Origin: Myxococcales bacterium
GTDB taxonomy: Bacteria; Myxococcota_A; Polyangia; Haliangiales; Haliangiaceae
NCBI GenBank assembly: GCA_016720595.1
Contig: JADKKI010000048.1
Coordinates: forward strand, 1-17,614
Direction: 5' to 3'
DNA: 17,614 bases
The notes under the pieces are model-generated. The model did no database searches, was not told the origin of the DNA, and saw only the letters and a program-made list of their open reading frames with translations. This document shows, piece after piece, positions 1 to 6,020 of this stretch. The first letter of the stretch is position 1; the number at the start of each line of letters is the position of its first letter. A program made the translations under genes and the position numbers.

Positions 1-2
1 CG

Positions 3-170
3 CCCGACGACCGCGACGAGCTCATCGCTGGATTCCTCCTCGCCCTCTGCGACATCGGCGCGGACCGACCCGGCCGCGTCGCCCGCCGACTCGCCACGTG
101 GCAGACGTGGCATATCCTCGCCATCCTCGTGCTTGCGGCTGGCTTCGTTGGGAGCCTGCGGGGCTGCTGA
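3..170 (+). CDS. C-terminal part of a small putative membrane protein (5' truncated)
   Basis: The reading frame is open from the first bases of the window and stops with TGA at 168-170, giving 55 visible residues; the start lies upstream. The visible protein begins with PDDRDELIAGFLLALCDIG and ends with a hydrophobic run, roughly residues 38-52 (HILAILVLAAGFVGSL), that would make one transmembrane helix close to the C-terminus. The stop overlaps the ATG of the next gene (TGATG), which suggests translational coupling. I do not recognise the family. A single C-terminal helix in a small phage protein could fit a holin- or spanin-like role, but nothing here shows that. The call rests on codon quality (GC-rich third positions) and the overlap. 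Confidence 0.5.
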   Translation, partial: PDDRDELIAGFLLALCDIGADRPGRVARRLATWQTWHILAILVLAAGFVGSLRGC

Positions 171-439
171 TGCGCTCCAACAGCGGCTGCTCAAGCGAAT
201 GGCCCGCGGACCCGTACGGGCTGCCGTGCACGCTCCCGCGCGGACACCGCGGGCCGCACCAGCACGGCACCCGCATGTGGACCGACGACGAAGCCCGCGC
301 GCTCAGCGCCCGCGCCGAGGATGCCGCGCGCGATGCCGCCGACCGGGCGCGCGCCGCGGTGCTGCGCGGGCAGACCGTGGGGCCCGTGGCGATCGGCGCG
401 AATCGAGCGGAGCGACGCCATGGGATGCGCCGAAGGTAG
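170..439 (+). CDS. Small Cys/His-rich hypothetical protein, possible zinc-binding
   Basis: 89 residues. The N-terminal third carries C7, C20, H26, H30 and H32 in a PCTLPRGHRGPHQH context. This CxLPxGHxGPH pattern is one I know from many small phage and high-GC bacterial proteins, where it probably binds a metal. The middle (about residues 38-66) is an Ala/Arg/Glu/Asp-rich helix, and the C-terminus is basic and ends in three arginines. The start is the ATG at 170, overlapping the preceding TGA. An in-frame extension upstream is possible but would overlap the preceding gene more deeply. Function is unknown; DNA or RNA binding is a guess from the charge pattern. It sits just before the packaging genes, where small accessory proteins are common. 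Confidence 0.6.
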   Translation: MRSNSGCSSEWPADPYGLPCTLPRGHRGPHQHGTRMWTDDEARALSARAEDAARDAADRARAAVLRGQTVGPVAIGANRAERRHGMRRR

Positions 440-442
440 CGC

Positions 443-478
443 GTCAACCTGACGTGTGCCGAACCGTGCACGGTTGAC
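443..478 (+). promoter_or_regulatory. Perfect 14-base palindrome nested with a 7-base inverted repeat
   Basis: AACCGTGCACGGTT at 462-475 is a perfect palindrome. Its right half overlaps GGTTGAC (472-478), which is also the inverted partner of GTCAACC at 443-449. Two mutually exclusive pairings are therefore possible: a hairpin with stem AACCG and loop TGCA, or a longer-range 7 base-pair stem. No T tract follows, so an intrinsic terminator is unlikely. A repressor or activator operator, or a structured leader, fits better. It lies in the gap between the 89-residue gene and the next small gene. Confidence 0.4.
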
Positions 479-493
479 CGCTTTGCCAGAAGT

Positions 494-521
494 GTGACAA
501 CTCAGCTCACTGCGCTATCGT
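494..521 (+). promoter_or_regulatory. Possible sigma70-type promoter
   Basis: GTGACA at 494-499 matches five of six bases of the -35 consensus. TATCGT at 516-521 matches four of six of the -10 consensus, and the spacing is 16 bases. Transcription would begin around 527-529, leaving only a few bases before the ATG at 533, so the mRNA would be nearly leaderless. The same -10 hexamer occurs in the AT-rich gap at 5171-5176. This is a low-confidence call from pattern matching only. Confidence 0.25.
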
Positions 522-532
522 CAGGCCCTACC

Positions 533-757
533 ATGCCCACGTTGGCCATTCCGCTCACGAACACCGACGACCTGGAAGACGCCGAGGACGGCCAGCAGGC
601 GATCCTGATGGCGGAGCGCGATGCGGCGCGCGAGGCGGTCTCGGCGGGCAAGGTGTTCAAGTACTGCCCCACCGAACCGCACCGTCCGAAGCGTGTGTTC
701 TGGATCACGAACGAGGCGCAGATCGCGCGTGTATGGCGCAGATTGCGCGTGAAGTAG
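533..757 (+). CDS. Small hypothetical protein upstream of terminase
   Basis: 74 residues from ATG 533. The N-terminal half is acidic (TDDLEDAEDGQQ region) with a predicted Ala/Glu/Arg helix around residues 22-40. The C-terminal half is basic and aromatic (KYCPTEPHRPKRVFWI, then ARVWRRLRVK), which would suit nucleic-acid contact. An alternative GTG start at 494 would add 13 residues but would lie inside the promoter-like element. Neither start has a clear Shine-Dalgarno, so the ATG is a preference rather than a proof. The last 40 bases contain a 17-base tandem direct repeat. I recognise no family. Its position directly before the terminase small subunit makes a packaging or regulatory accessory role plausible but unproven. 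Confidence 0.55.
   Translation: MPTLAIPLTNTDDLEDAEDGQQAILMAERDAAREAVSAGKVFKYCPTEPHRPKRVFWITNEAQIARVWRRLRVK
715..751 (+). repeat. Tandem 17-base direct repeat just upstream of the terminase small subunit gene
   Basis: GGCGCAGATCGCGCGTG (715-731) is followed by GGCGCAGATTGCGCGTG (735-751): 16 of 17 bases identical with a 20-base period. The period is not a multiple of three, so the two copies are read in different frames and the repeat is not explained by protein repetition. A 12-base match to the second copy (TGGCGCAGATTG) recurs at 1119-1130 inside the terminase small subunit gene. Terminase recognition sites are often short repeats next to this gene, so this is a candidate packaging site. 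Confidence 0.5.
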
Positions 758-766
758 GTAGTACCC

Positions 767-1378
767 ATGGTATCTCAGAAGCCTCCGAAGCCACCAAAGC
801 CGCCGCAGGATCCACCGTCCAGACCGAAGCTCACGATAGTGGGTGGCGGCGAGAGCACGCGCAAGCGCCAGGCGAAGGCTCCCCCGCGCGATGCCCCCCG
901 CGACCCCGACGAGCGCCGCCCGGATGCGAGCAGCATCTGGCGCCCGGAGTGGGTCGAGCAGCAGCTTCTTGAAGGCCACCGACCGACCGCCGTGGTGCGC
1001 ATGGCGATGGAGCAGTGGGGCATCTCGGAGAGCAGCGCGTGGCTCTTGATGCGCGAGACGCGCGAGCGGTGGGCGAGGGAGTCGGCTGAGAACCGGGCCG
1101 TGGCCCGCGCGGAGGTGCTGGCGCAGATTGATCACCTGCTCGCGGCGGCGCATGCGGACGGCGACCTCAAGACGGTGCAGCGCACGCTCGCGCTCAAGTC
1201 TGAGCTCCACGGGTTGCGCATCAAGGCCGTGGTCGAGACAACGGACGACGCGCCCACGATCAGCGTCCCGCGCTACCTCACGGAGCCGCGCGTCGCGGCC
1301 CCGGCCGGTACACCGACCACACCAGGTGCTGCACCGCGTGTGGCGCTCGGTCCGCCGCCGGAAGAGAGCGACGAATGA
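767..1378 (+). CDS. terS: Putative terminase small subunit
   Basis: 203 residues. The role would be recognising viral DNA and delivering it to the large subunit for cutting and packaging. Residues 1-45 are Pro/Lys/Arg-rich and probably disordered. Residues about 59-103 (from WRPEWVEQQLLEGH to the LLMRETRERW segment) have the length and pattern of a helix-turn-helix DNA-binding domain. Residues about 104-150 form a long Ala/Glu/Leu/Arg helical stretch that fits the oligomerisation region of small terminases, and the tail is Pro/Gly-rich. The ATGA overlap with the large subunit gene (1375-1378) is typical of the terS-terL pair. I assign it mainly from position and architecture; sequence motifs in this family are weak. 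The ATG at 767 has only a poor Shine-Dalgarno (AGG at 756-758). Confidence 0.7.
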   Translation: MVSQKPPKPPKPPQDPPSRPKLTIVGGGESTRKRQAKAPPRDAPRDPDERRPDASSIWRPEWVEQQLLEGHRPTAVVRMAMEQWGISESSAWLLMRETRERWARESAENRAVARAEVLAQIDHLLAAAHADGDLKTVQRTLALKSELHGLRIKAVVETTDDAPTISVPRYLTEPRVAAPAGTPTTPGAAPRVALGPPPEESDE

Positions 1379-2706
1379 CCGAGGCCCGCGCAACGCTAGA
1401 GTACGTGCCGCACGCGCGGCAGGAAGCGTTCCACCGCGACCCGCGCCCGTGGCGGTGGTTCTGCGCGGGTTACGGCACAGGCAAGACGACCACGACCGTC
1501 TTTGAAGCGCTGATGCTGGCGGACGTGACGCACCCAGGATGCACGGGGATCGTCGCGGCACCGACGTATACGCTCCTCTTCCAAAGCTGGTTCGAGGTGT
1601 GGAAGGCCACCGTGCCGCGCGCGCTGTGGGAGCTCAAGCGGGATCCGCTGCTCGGGCCGCACATCATCGTGAAGTGCCAGAACGGGGCGCGCTCGAAGAT
1701 CTTCCTGCGATCGACCAGCAACCCGTGGTCTAACGAGGGCATCAACGCCGCGTGGTTGATCTTCGACGAGGCCACGCGCGAGCGTGACCGCGCGGCGTTC
1801 GACGTGCTGGTGTCGCGCGTGCGCAAAGGCGTCGTCGGGCGCCAGCTCTCGGTGCTCGTCTCGGGCCCGCCGATGACCCGCCGCCACTGGACGAGCACGG
1901 AGTTCGGCGCTGGCCCCGGTGACGGGCGCGTCGGGACGATGCTCGCCTGGCATGGCCAGCAACACGCCGTCGTGCGAGCGCGCACGCGCGACAACCCGTA
2001 TCTCCCGCCCGACTACGAGGCCCAGCTGCGATCGCGCCCCGGCGTGACCGAGGCGTGGGCGCGTCAGTGGTGCGACGCGGAGTTCGGTGCGATGGAGGGC
2101 CAGATCTACGCGGCCTTCTCGCGAGACGTGCACGTCATCCCAGCGGCGTCGCTCAAGGGCCGCGGCTGGCGTCGCATCGTCATCGGCACCGATTGGGGCT
2201 TCACGCACCCGGGCGTGATGCTCGCGGTAGCACAGGACGGCTACGGCGACCTGTACGTGATCCGCGAGGAGGTGCACCGCGAGCGGTCGGTCATCGACGC
2301 GCCGGGGCAGTGGGTAGACATCGCGCGGACGCTCGACCGCGACTTGGGGCCGGCTGGGTTCTCCTGCGACCCGTCGCTCCCCGGCAACCTCGCGGCGATC
2401 AAGAAGGGCGTGCGCGCTCGGGTCTACGGCGCGGACAACAACATGGCCGAGGGGATCCGCGTGGTGACCGCGCTGCTTGAGCAGGCGGTTGACCGGGAAC
2501 GCGAGAGGCGCGCGGGGCGACCCATCAAGCACGTCGTGCCCGCGCTCTACGTCTCTGACGCGTGCACCCACACCATCGGAGAGTTCGAAGCCTACGCACG
2601 CAAGAAGCTCCGCGACGGCAGCGTGAGCGAGGAACCCACCGAAGAGGGGGACGATGCAATGGACAGCCTCAGGTATGCGGCCGTGGCCCTCAGGAGAGCA
2701 GCATGA
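1375..2706 (+). CDS. terL: Terminase large subunit (packaging ATPase and nuclease)
   Basis: 443 residues, the usual size for a compact large terminase. It powers DNA translocation into the prohead and cuts the concatemer. The N-terminal ATPase domain shows a Walker A loop at residues 31-39 (AGYGTGKTT), Walker B at 127-132 (WLIFDE, with D131 and catalytic E132) and a coupling-type motif around 161-166 (LVSGPP). The C-terminal RNase H-like nuclease domain has acidic residues in the expected order: D273 in GTDWGF, D332 in SCDPS, and D427/D430 in GDDAMDSLRY. Its ATG overlaps the stop of the small subunit, and its stop overlaps the portal start (ATGA at 2703-2706). A purine-rich GGAAGAGAG at 1360-1368 serves as Shine-Dalgarno. 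All key residues appear intact. Confidence 0.95.
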   Translation: MTEARATLEYVPHARQEAFHRDPRPWRWFCAGYGTGKTTTTVFEALMLADVTHPGCTGIVAAPTYTLLFQSWFEVWKATVPRALWELKRDPLLGPHIIVKCQNGARSKIFLRSTSNPWSNEGINAAWLIFDEATRERDRAAFDVLVSRVRKGVVGRQLSVLVSGPPMTRRHWTSTEFGAGPGDGRVGTMLAWHGQQHAVVRARTRDNPYLPPDYEAQLRSRPGVTEAWARQWCDAEFGAMEGQIYAAFSRDVHVIPAASLKGRGWRRIVIGTDWGFTHPGVMLAVAQDGYGDLYVIREEVHRERSVIDAPGQWVDIARTLDRDLGPAGFSCDPSLPGNLAAIKKGVRARVYGADNNMAEGIRVVTALLEQAVDRERERRAGRPIKHVVPALYVSDACTHTIGEFEAYARKKLRDGSVSEEPTEEGDDAMDSLRYAAVALRRAA

Positions 2707-4400
2707 TTTCAACCTTCGACACCGAGCGCGGACGCCTCGCATTCGCCTTTGATTCCTTCTGGGGCGGCGACAAGTACCGCTGCCCGAGTTCCCCGACGAT
2801 GGGCCGCGGTGCGCTCACGCGCTGGATCCCGCGGCGCGATGCTGAGGGCAAGGAGACGGGCAACTTCGACGAGCAGGTGGTGCTGCACTTTGAGTCCTAC
2901 CTCGTGCCGCACCCGGGTGAGCCGCTCGCAGCGTTCCGCACCCGGATGGCGCTCGCGGGGTACGTGAACATTTGTCAGCCGATCGTCGATGCGTACGTCG
3001 ATGCGGTGACCTCGCCCGTCAAGCGCGACCTCGGCAAGCTGGACCGCTACCTGTCGTCGCTCGACGGGCGCGGGCGGACGTGGGCGGACCACATGGAGGA
3101 GGTCGCGCGCTGGAGCGCGGTGTACGGGTTCTGCGCCACCGTGCTCGACGTGCCGGCGGAGAACCCTTCGACCTCGCTGGCGGACGAGGAGGCCCGCGGC
3201 GTTGGCCTGCGCGCGACGCTCGTGCACCCCACGTCGTTCGCCTGGATCGACGTGGACCCCGACGGCGACGTGTGCGAGTTCGCCTACGCCGACACGCCGT
3301 ATCTGCCCGACGAGACCGGCAAGGCGCTCGTGCGGTTCTGGGTCTACACGCGCGAGGCATGGGCGCTCTACGAGACGCAGATCATGGTCACGGCGGGCTT
3401 CGGCGCGATCCGCTCGGAGCTTGCGGGCCTCACCCCGGTGCGCCACGGCGCGCTCCCCGCCGCACTCGTCGGACGGGTGCCGGTGGTGTTCAGCTACTTC
3501 CGCCAGCAGACCGCGAGCCGCGTGCCGTGCGGCGTGCCGCTGATCGGGGATGCCATCGACCTGGCGCGGCAGATCTACAACGAGTTGTCGTGGATCGAAG
3601 AGATTCATCGGAAGACGGCGTTCCCCTTCCTCGCGGTGCCCGAGCGCTCGCAGGGCGGAGAACTGGACCCAAGCACCCAGGTGAAGCTGGGCCCCGACAG
3701 CGCGTTCGGGTACCCGAGCGAGACCGGAGCGCCATCGTGGGTGCAGCCCTCGGCCGAGAGCACACGCGAACTCCGCGACCACGCGCTGTTCCTCGCGATG
3801 CTCGCGCTTCGCACCACCGGGCTTGAGGTGTCGGGCAACGACACGTCCCCCGATGCGAGCGGCGAGGCGCTCAAGGTCCGGTCGCGCGACTTCGACACGC
3901 GCTGCTCGCGGTTCGCGCGCGCGCTGGCGTCGTTCGAGCGTGAGGCGCTGTCGCTGGCGGCGACCATCCTGTCCATGCCGGGTGAGGCGACGTCGGTCAC
4001 GTACCCGAAGCGCTTCACGCTCCCGTCGCCGGCGGACGACCTCGCGCGGGCCATCCTGCTGGTGCAGACGTTCGGCGAGAAGATCGGCCCGGACGGCGTC
4101 ATCGCCGCGACGAAGGCCGCGCTGGACGCCGCGCTGTCGCTCTCCGACGACCAGCTCCGCGAGATCATGGACGGCGTGCGCAAGATGCAGGGCCTGGCTG
4201 ACCAGCATGCGGTGCTCCAGCAGGAACACGCCGCGCTCAAAGCGTCGCACGCGGGCACCAAGCAGATGCTCGGGCACGTCCTCGCGCAGAACAAGGCCGG
4301 GCGGCTGGTGCAGGGCAACCCGCTGGCGTCTGGCGGCTCTGGAGCGCCAGGCGGTGCCGGGCCTGACGGGCTCTCCTCGGCCGCAGATGGAGGTGCCTGA
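2703..4400 (+). CDS. Portal protein
   Basis: 565 residues. It would form the dodecameric ring at one capsid vertex through which DNA passes and to which terminase docks. The start is ATG 2703, overlapping the terL stop, with AGGAG at 2692-2696 six bases upstream. The segment around residues 66-103 (YLVPHPGEPLAAFRTR followed by NICQPIVDAYVDAV) is the pattern I associate with portal proteins of the DUF4055/SPP1 gp6-like kind. The centre (about 270-430) is mixed alpha/beta with RQIYNELSWIEEIHRK, consistent with the stem and long wing helices. Residues about 495-530 are Gln/Ala/His-rich and coiled-coil-like, and the last 28 are Gly/Ser/Ala-rich. Position after terL and length support the call; family-level assignment is less sure. 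Confidence 0.85.
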   Translation: MISTFDTERGRLAFAFDSFWGGDKYRCPSSPTMGRGALTRWIPRRDAEGKETGNFDEQVVLHFESYLVPHPGEPLAAFRTRMALAGYVNICQPIVDAYVDAVTSPVKRDLGKLDRYLSSLDGRGRTWADHMEEVARWSAVYGFCATVLDVPAENPSTSLADEEARGVGLRATLVHPTSFAWIDVDPDGDVCEFAYADTPYLPDETGKALVRFWVYTREAWALYETQIMVTAGFGAIRSELAGLTPVRHGALPAALVGRVPVVFSYFRQQTASRVPCGVPLIGDAIDLARQIYNELSWIEEIHRKTAFPFLAVPERSQGGELDPSTQVKLGPDSAFGYPSETGAPSWVQPSAESTRELRDHALFLAMLALRTTGLEVSGNDTSPDASGEALKVRSRDFDTRCSRFARALASFEREALSLAATILSMPGEATSVTYPKRFTLPSPADDLARAILLVQTFGEKIGPDGVIAATKAALDAALSLSDDQLREIMDGVRKMQGLADQHAVLQQEHAALKASHAGTKQMLGHVLAQNKAGRLVQGNPLASGGSGAPGGAGPDGLSSAADGGA

Positions 4401-4834
4401 TGGCGACGTTTCAACTCGTCGGTCTCGACCTGTACCGGGAGCGCGTCAAGAAGCTCACGGGCTCGCTCAAGCCGCGTCAGGTATCCATCACGCTGCCCGA
4501 GGAGAGCGTGGACAAACTCGAATGGCTCAAGGAGAGCGGCCGCAACTTCACCACGGTGAACGCGCTGCTCGCGAAGTCCATGGCCGAAGCGTTCGCGCGC
4601 GGTCTGGATCACATCCAGGCGGGCGGGAAAGACCTCAAGGAGCCGTGGCGGCTCGCGGCCGAGGAGTGGATTGATCGGGTGGCGACCCGCCTCTCCACAG
4701 GCGGCGGCGACCTCAAGGGCCGGATGCGGGCACTCAAGCCGGACACCATCAAGCGCAAGGGCTTCAGCAAGATCGGCGTGGACAGCGGGGCGCTGCTGCG
4801 GTCGATGGTCGCCGCGCAGGTGGTCATCAAGTGA
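4400..4834 (+). CDS. Putative neck/virion-morphogenesis-type protein
   Basis: 144 residues, starting in a TGATG overlap with the portal stop and preceded by a strong Shine-Dalgarno, GGAGGTG at 4389-4395. The C-terminal third (LKPDTIKRKG, then VDSGALLRSMVAAQ) matches the LKPxTIxRKG-xxxLVDTGxLRxS signature I know from HK97 gp10-like and Mu-like virion morphogenesis proteins, which work in tail completion. The N-terminal part (RQVSITLPEESVDKLEWLKE) resembles the beginning of a ribbon-helix-helix fold, but this may be coincidence. The location is odd: such proteins usually follow the capsid gene, whereas this one is next to the portal. It may be a minor head or joining protein instead. Confidence 0.55.
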   Translation: MATFQLVGLDLYRERVKKLTGSLKPRQVSITLPEESVDKLEWLKESGRNFTTVNALLAKSMAEAFARGLDHIQAGGKDLKEPWRLAAEEWIDRVATRLSTGGGDLKGRMRALKPDTIKRKGFSKIGVDSGALLRSMVAAQVVIK

Positions 4835-5118
4835 GCGTGACGGTGATCGACGACGACTGGATCCGCACCCACGACGAGGCGCGGGACGCCCTGCGCTACG
4901 CGGCCCTGGGGGCGACCGTCATCATCGAGCGGGTGCAGCGTGAGCACACGCCGGATACCCGGTCGTTCACTGTGGTGCTCGACGCGGCCCCCAACCACGC
5001 CGTGAGCGCCGCGGACGCCTACTCGCTGCCCTGCCTCGCTGCTCCGCTCATGCGGCGGGCCCGCACCCTTTGCGACCGAGCGCGTCAGTCCCTTGTCTAC
5101 GCAAAGGGTCTGAGCTAA
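4831..5118 (+). CDS. Small hypothetical phage protein
   Basis: 95 residues. The GTG start at 4831 lies in a GTGA overlap with the preceding stop, and a weak AGG at 4818-4820 is the only Shine-Dalgarno candidate. The sequence has an N-terminal alpha/beta pattern (TVIDDDWIRTHDEAR, then GATVIIERVQREHTPDTRSFTVVLD) and a C-terminal helix with two arginine-rich patches (MRRARTLCDRARQS). No transmembrane segment or signal peptide is visible. I do not recognise the family. It is probably cotranslated with the preceding gene and so may act in the same head or neck step. The 3' end of the gene encodes a perfect 10-base inverted repeat, and this is the last gene before an AT-rich intergenic region. Confidence 0.6.
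   Translation: MSVTVIDDDWIRTHDEARDALRYAALGATVIIERVQREHTPDTRSFTVVLDAAPNHAVSAADAYSLPCLAAPLMRRARTLCDRARQSLVYAKGLS
5065..5113 (+). repeat. 10-base perfect inverted repeat with an alternative hairpin at the end of the transcription segment
   Basis: ACCCTTTGCG (5065-5074) and CGCAAAGGGT (5100-5109) are perfect inverted repeats separated by 25 bases. The right arm can instead pair with 5085-5094: TCAG and CCCTT against AAGGG and CTGA at 5104-5113, with one T-T mismatch. The two folds exclude each other. No T tract follows, so a classical intrinsic terminator is not supported. It sits at the end of the preceding gene and just before the promoter-like region. Confidence 0.4.
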
Positions 5119-5190
5119 GGTTATCACCGCCATTGTTGCATCTAAGTTGCAATTGCAACTCTTGGGTGCATATCGTTCACCCGGAGACAG
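5119..5190 (+). promoter_or_regulatory. AT-rich intergenic region with 16-base palindrome, GTTGCA repeats and promoter candidate
   Basis: AGTTGCAATTGCAACT at 5145-5160 is a perfect palindrome. GTTGCA also occurs at 5135-5140, exactly 11 bases (about one helical turn) before the copy at 5146-5151. TTGCAA (5147-5152) and TATCGT (5171-5176), 18 bases apart, form a sigma70-like promoter whose -35 element lies inside the palindrome. A protein bound there would block or recruit RNA polymerase. The region is clearly less GC-rich than its surroundings. GGAG at 5183-5186 is the Shine-Dalgarno for the gene at 5191. This looks like the control point for the head genes. Confidence 0.5.
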
Positions 5191-5463
5191 ATGGAACCTC
5201 AAGACCTCGCAGATATGATCGAAGCCGTGCTGGATGCCTCGCTGGCCGGGGGCATGGACCCCGACGTGGCGGAGATCACGATCGGCTTCGACCCCAAGAC
5301 CGGCGACGCGTCGGTGAAGTCCACCAGCGGCTCCGGCAAGGCGTTCACGCTGGCCGTGCCGGCGTCGGACATCGCCTCCGCGCTCGACGCCGACGTGGCC
5401 GAGGACGCGGGCGAAGCACCTGCCGCCGCGCCTGTCACGTCTGCCACCGGAGCACAGGCGTGA
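5191..5463 (+). CDS. Small acidic hypothetical protein before the scaffold
   Basis: 90 residues, strongly acidic. The N-terminus is helical (DLADMIEAVLDASLAGG), followed by a short beta-rich part (AEITIGFDPKTGDASVKS, then FTLAVPASDIASALDAD) and an Ala/Pro-rich tail. The ATG at 5191 has GGAG four bases upstream (5183-5186) and is the first gene after the palindromic promoter region. The stop overlaps the GTG of the next gene, so the two are probably coupled. I recognise no family. Position between the portal group and the scaffold/capsid pair suggests a head assembly accessory, possibly part of the scaffold or a small head protein, but this is inference only. Confidence 0.65.
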   Translation: MEPQDLADMIEAVLDASLAGGMDPDVAEITIGFDPKTGDASVKSTSGSGKAFTLAVPASDIASALDADVAEDAGEAPAAAPVTSATGAQA

Positions 5464-5987
5464 GCCTCAAGGTTCTGGCAGGGCGCATCAAGCGCCCCGA
5501 GGCCAAGCCCGCGGTTGAAGCCGTGGAGCTCGACCGCGCCCGCCGCGAAGCCACCGCCGCTCGCGGTCAGACCGAGGCCGCGCGCAAGGAAGCCGCCGAG
5601 GCGCAGAAGCGCGCCGACGAGGCCCGCGCCGCCCTCGAACGCCAGACGCTCGACAGCACCATCGCGGGCTCTGCCGCGAAGGCGCGCGCGCTCAACCCGA
5701 CGCACGTCGTGGCGCTGACCCGCGACCGCTTCGAGATCGTCGACGGAAAGGTGCGTCCGAAGGACAAGCCCGACGCCGACGTGGACACGTACATGACCGA
5801 GTGGCTCGGCAGCGAGGGGAAGCACTTCCTCCCCGCGCAGGTGCCCGGCGGTGGCGCTGGCGCTCCCGGCACCGTCGCCGCTCCGAAGATGGGCACGCCG
5901 CACGACATGACGACCGACGCGGGGTTGACAGGCTACGCGAGGGACAGAGTGAAGTCCGCCCGCGAACGACAGACCGCTGCTCGCTGA
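5460..5987 (+). CDS. Putative capsid scaffolding protein
   Basis: 175 residues from the GTG at 5460 (GTGA overlap, with GGAG at 5449-5452 as Shine-Dalgarno). Scaffolds template capsid assembly and then leave the head. Residues about 20-76 form a highly charged Ala/Glu/Arg/Lys coiled coil. A short folded part follows (FEIVDGKVRPKD, then YMTEWLGSEGKHFLPA at about 111-126), then a Gly/Ala/Pro linker and a basic C-terminal helix (YARDRVKSARERQTAAR). A coiled coil followed by a basic helix, with the gene immediately upstream of the capsid, is the usual scaffold arrangement, and the EWLxSExGKHFLPA stretch is one I associate with such proteins. No protease signature is present. The alternative would be an unrelated coiled-coil head protein. 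Confidence 0.65.
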   Translation: MSLKVLAGRIKRPEAKPAVEAVELDRARREATAARGQTEAARKEAAEAQKRADEARAALERQTLDSTIAGSAAKARALNPTHVVALTRDRFEIVDGKVRPKDKPDADVDTYMTEWLGSEGKHFLPAQVPGGGAGAPGTVAAPKMGTPHDMTTDAGLTGYARDRVKSARERQTAAR

Positions 5988-5999
5988 CTCTGCCCCCAC

Positions 6000-6015
6000 C
6001 GAGGCCAAAACCTCG
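6000..6015 (+). promoter_or_regulatory. Stem-loop upstream of the capsid gene
   Basis: CGAGG (6000-6004) pairs with CCTCG (6011-6015) around the loop CCAAAA. It is the first of two consecutive hairpins in the 60-base gap between scaffold and capsid genes. It has no T tract. It could stabilise the 5' end of a capsid mRNA or mark a processing site. Confidence 0.3.
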
Positions 6016-6020
6016 CGCTG

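Noticed and set aside
462..475. Intrinsic terminator after the 89-residue gene
   Set aside because: The palindrome has no usable GC-rich extended stem and no T tract.
133..477. Alternative + strand frame overlapping the 89-residue gene
   Set aside because: Translation is a run of Arg/Ala/His without structure, while the other frame has the Cys/His motif, GC-ending codons and a coupled start.
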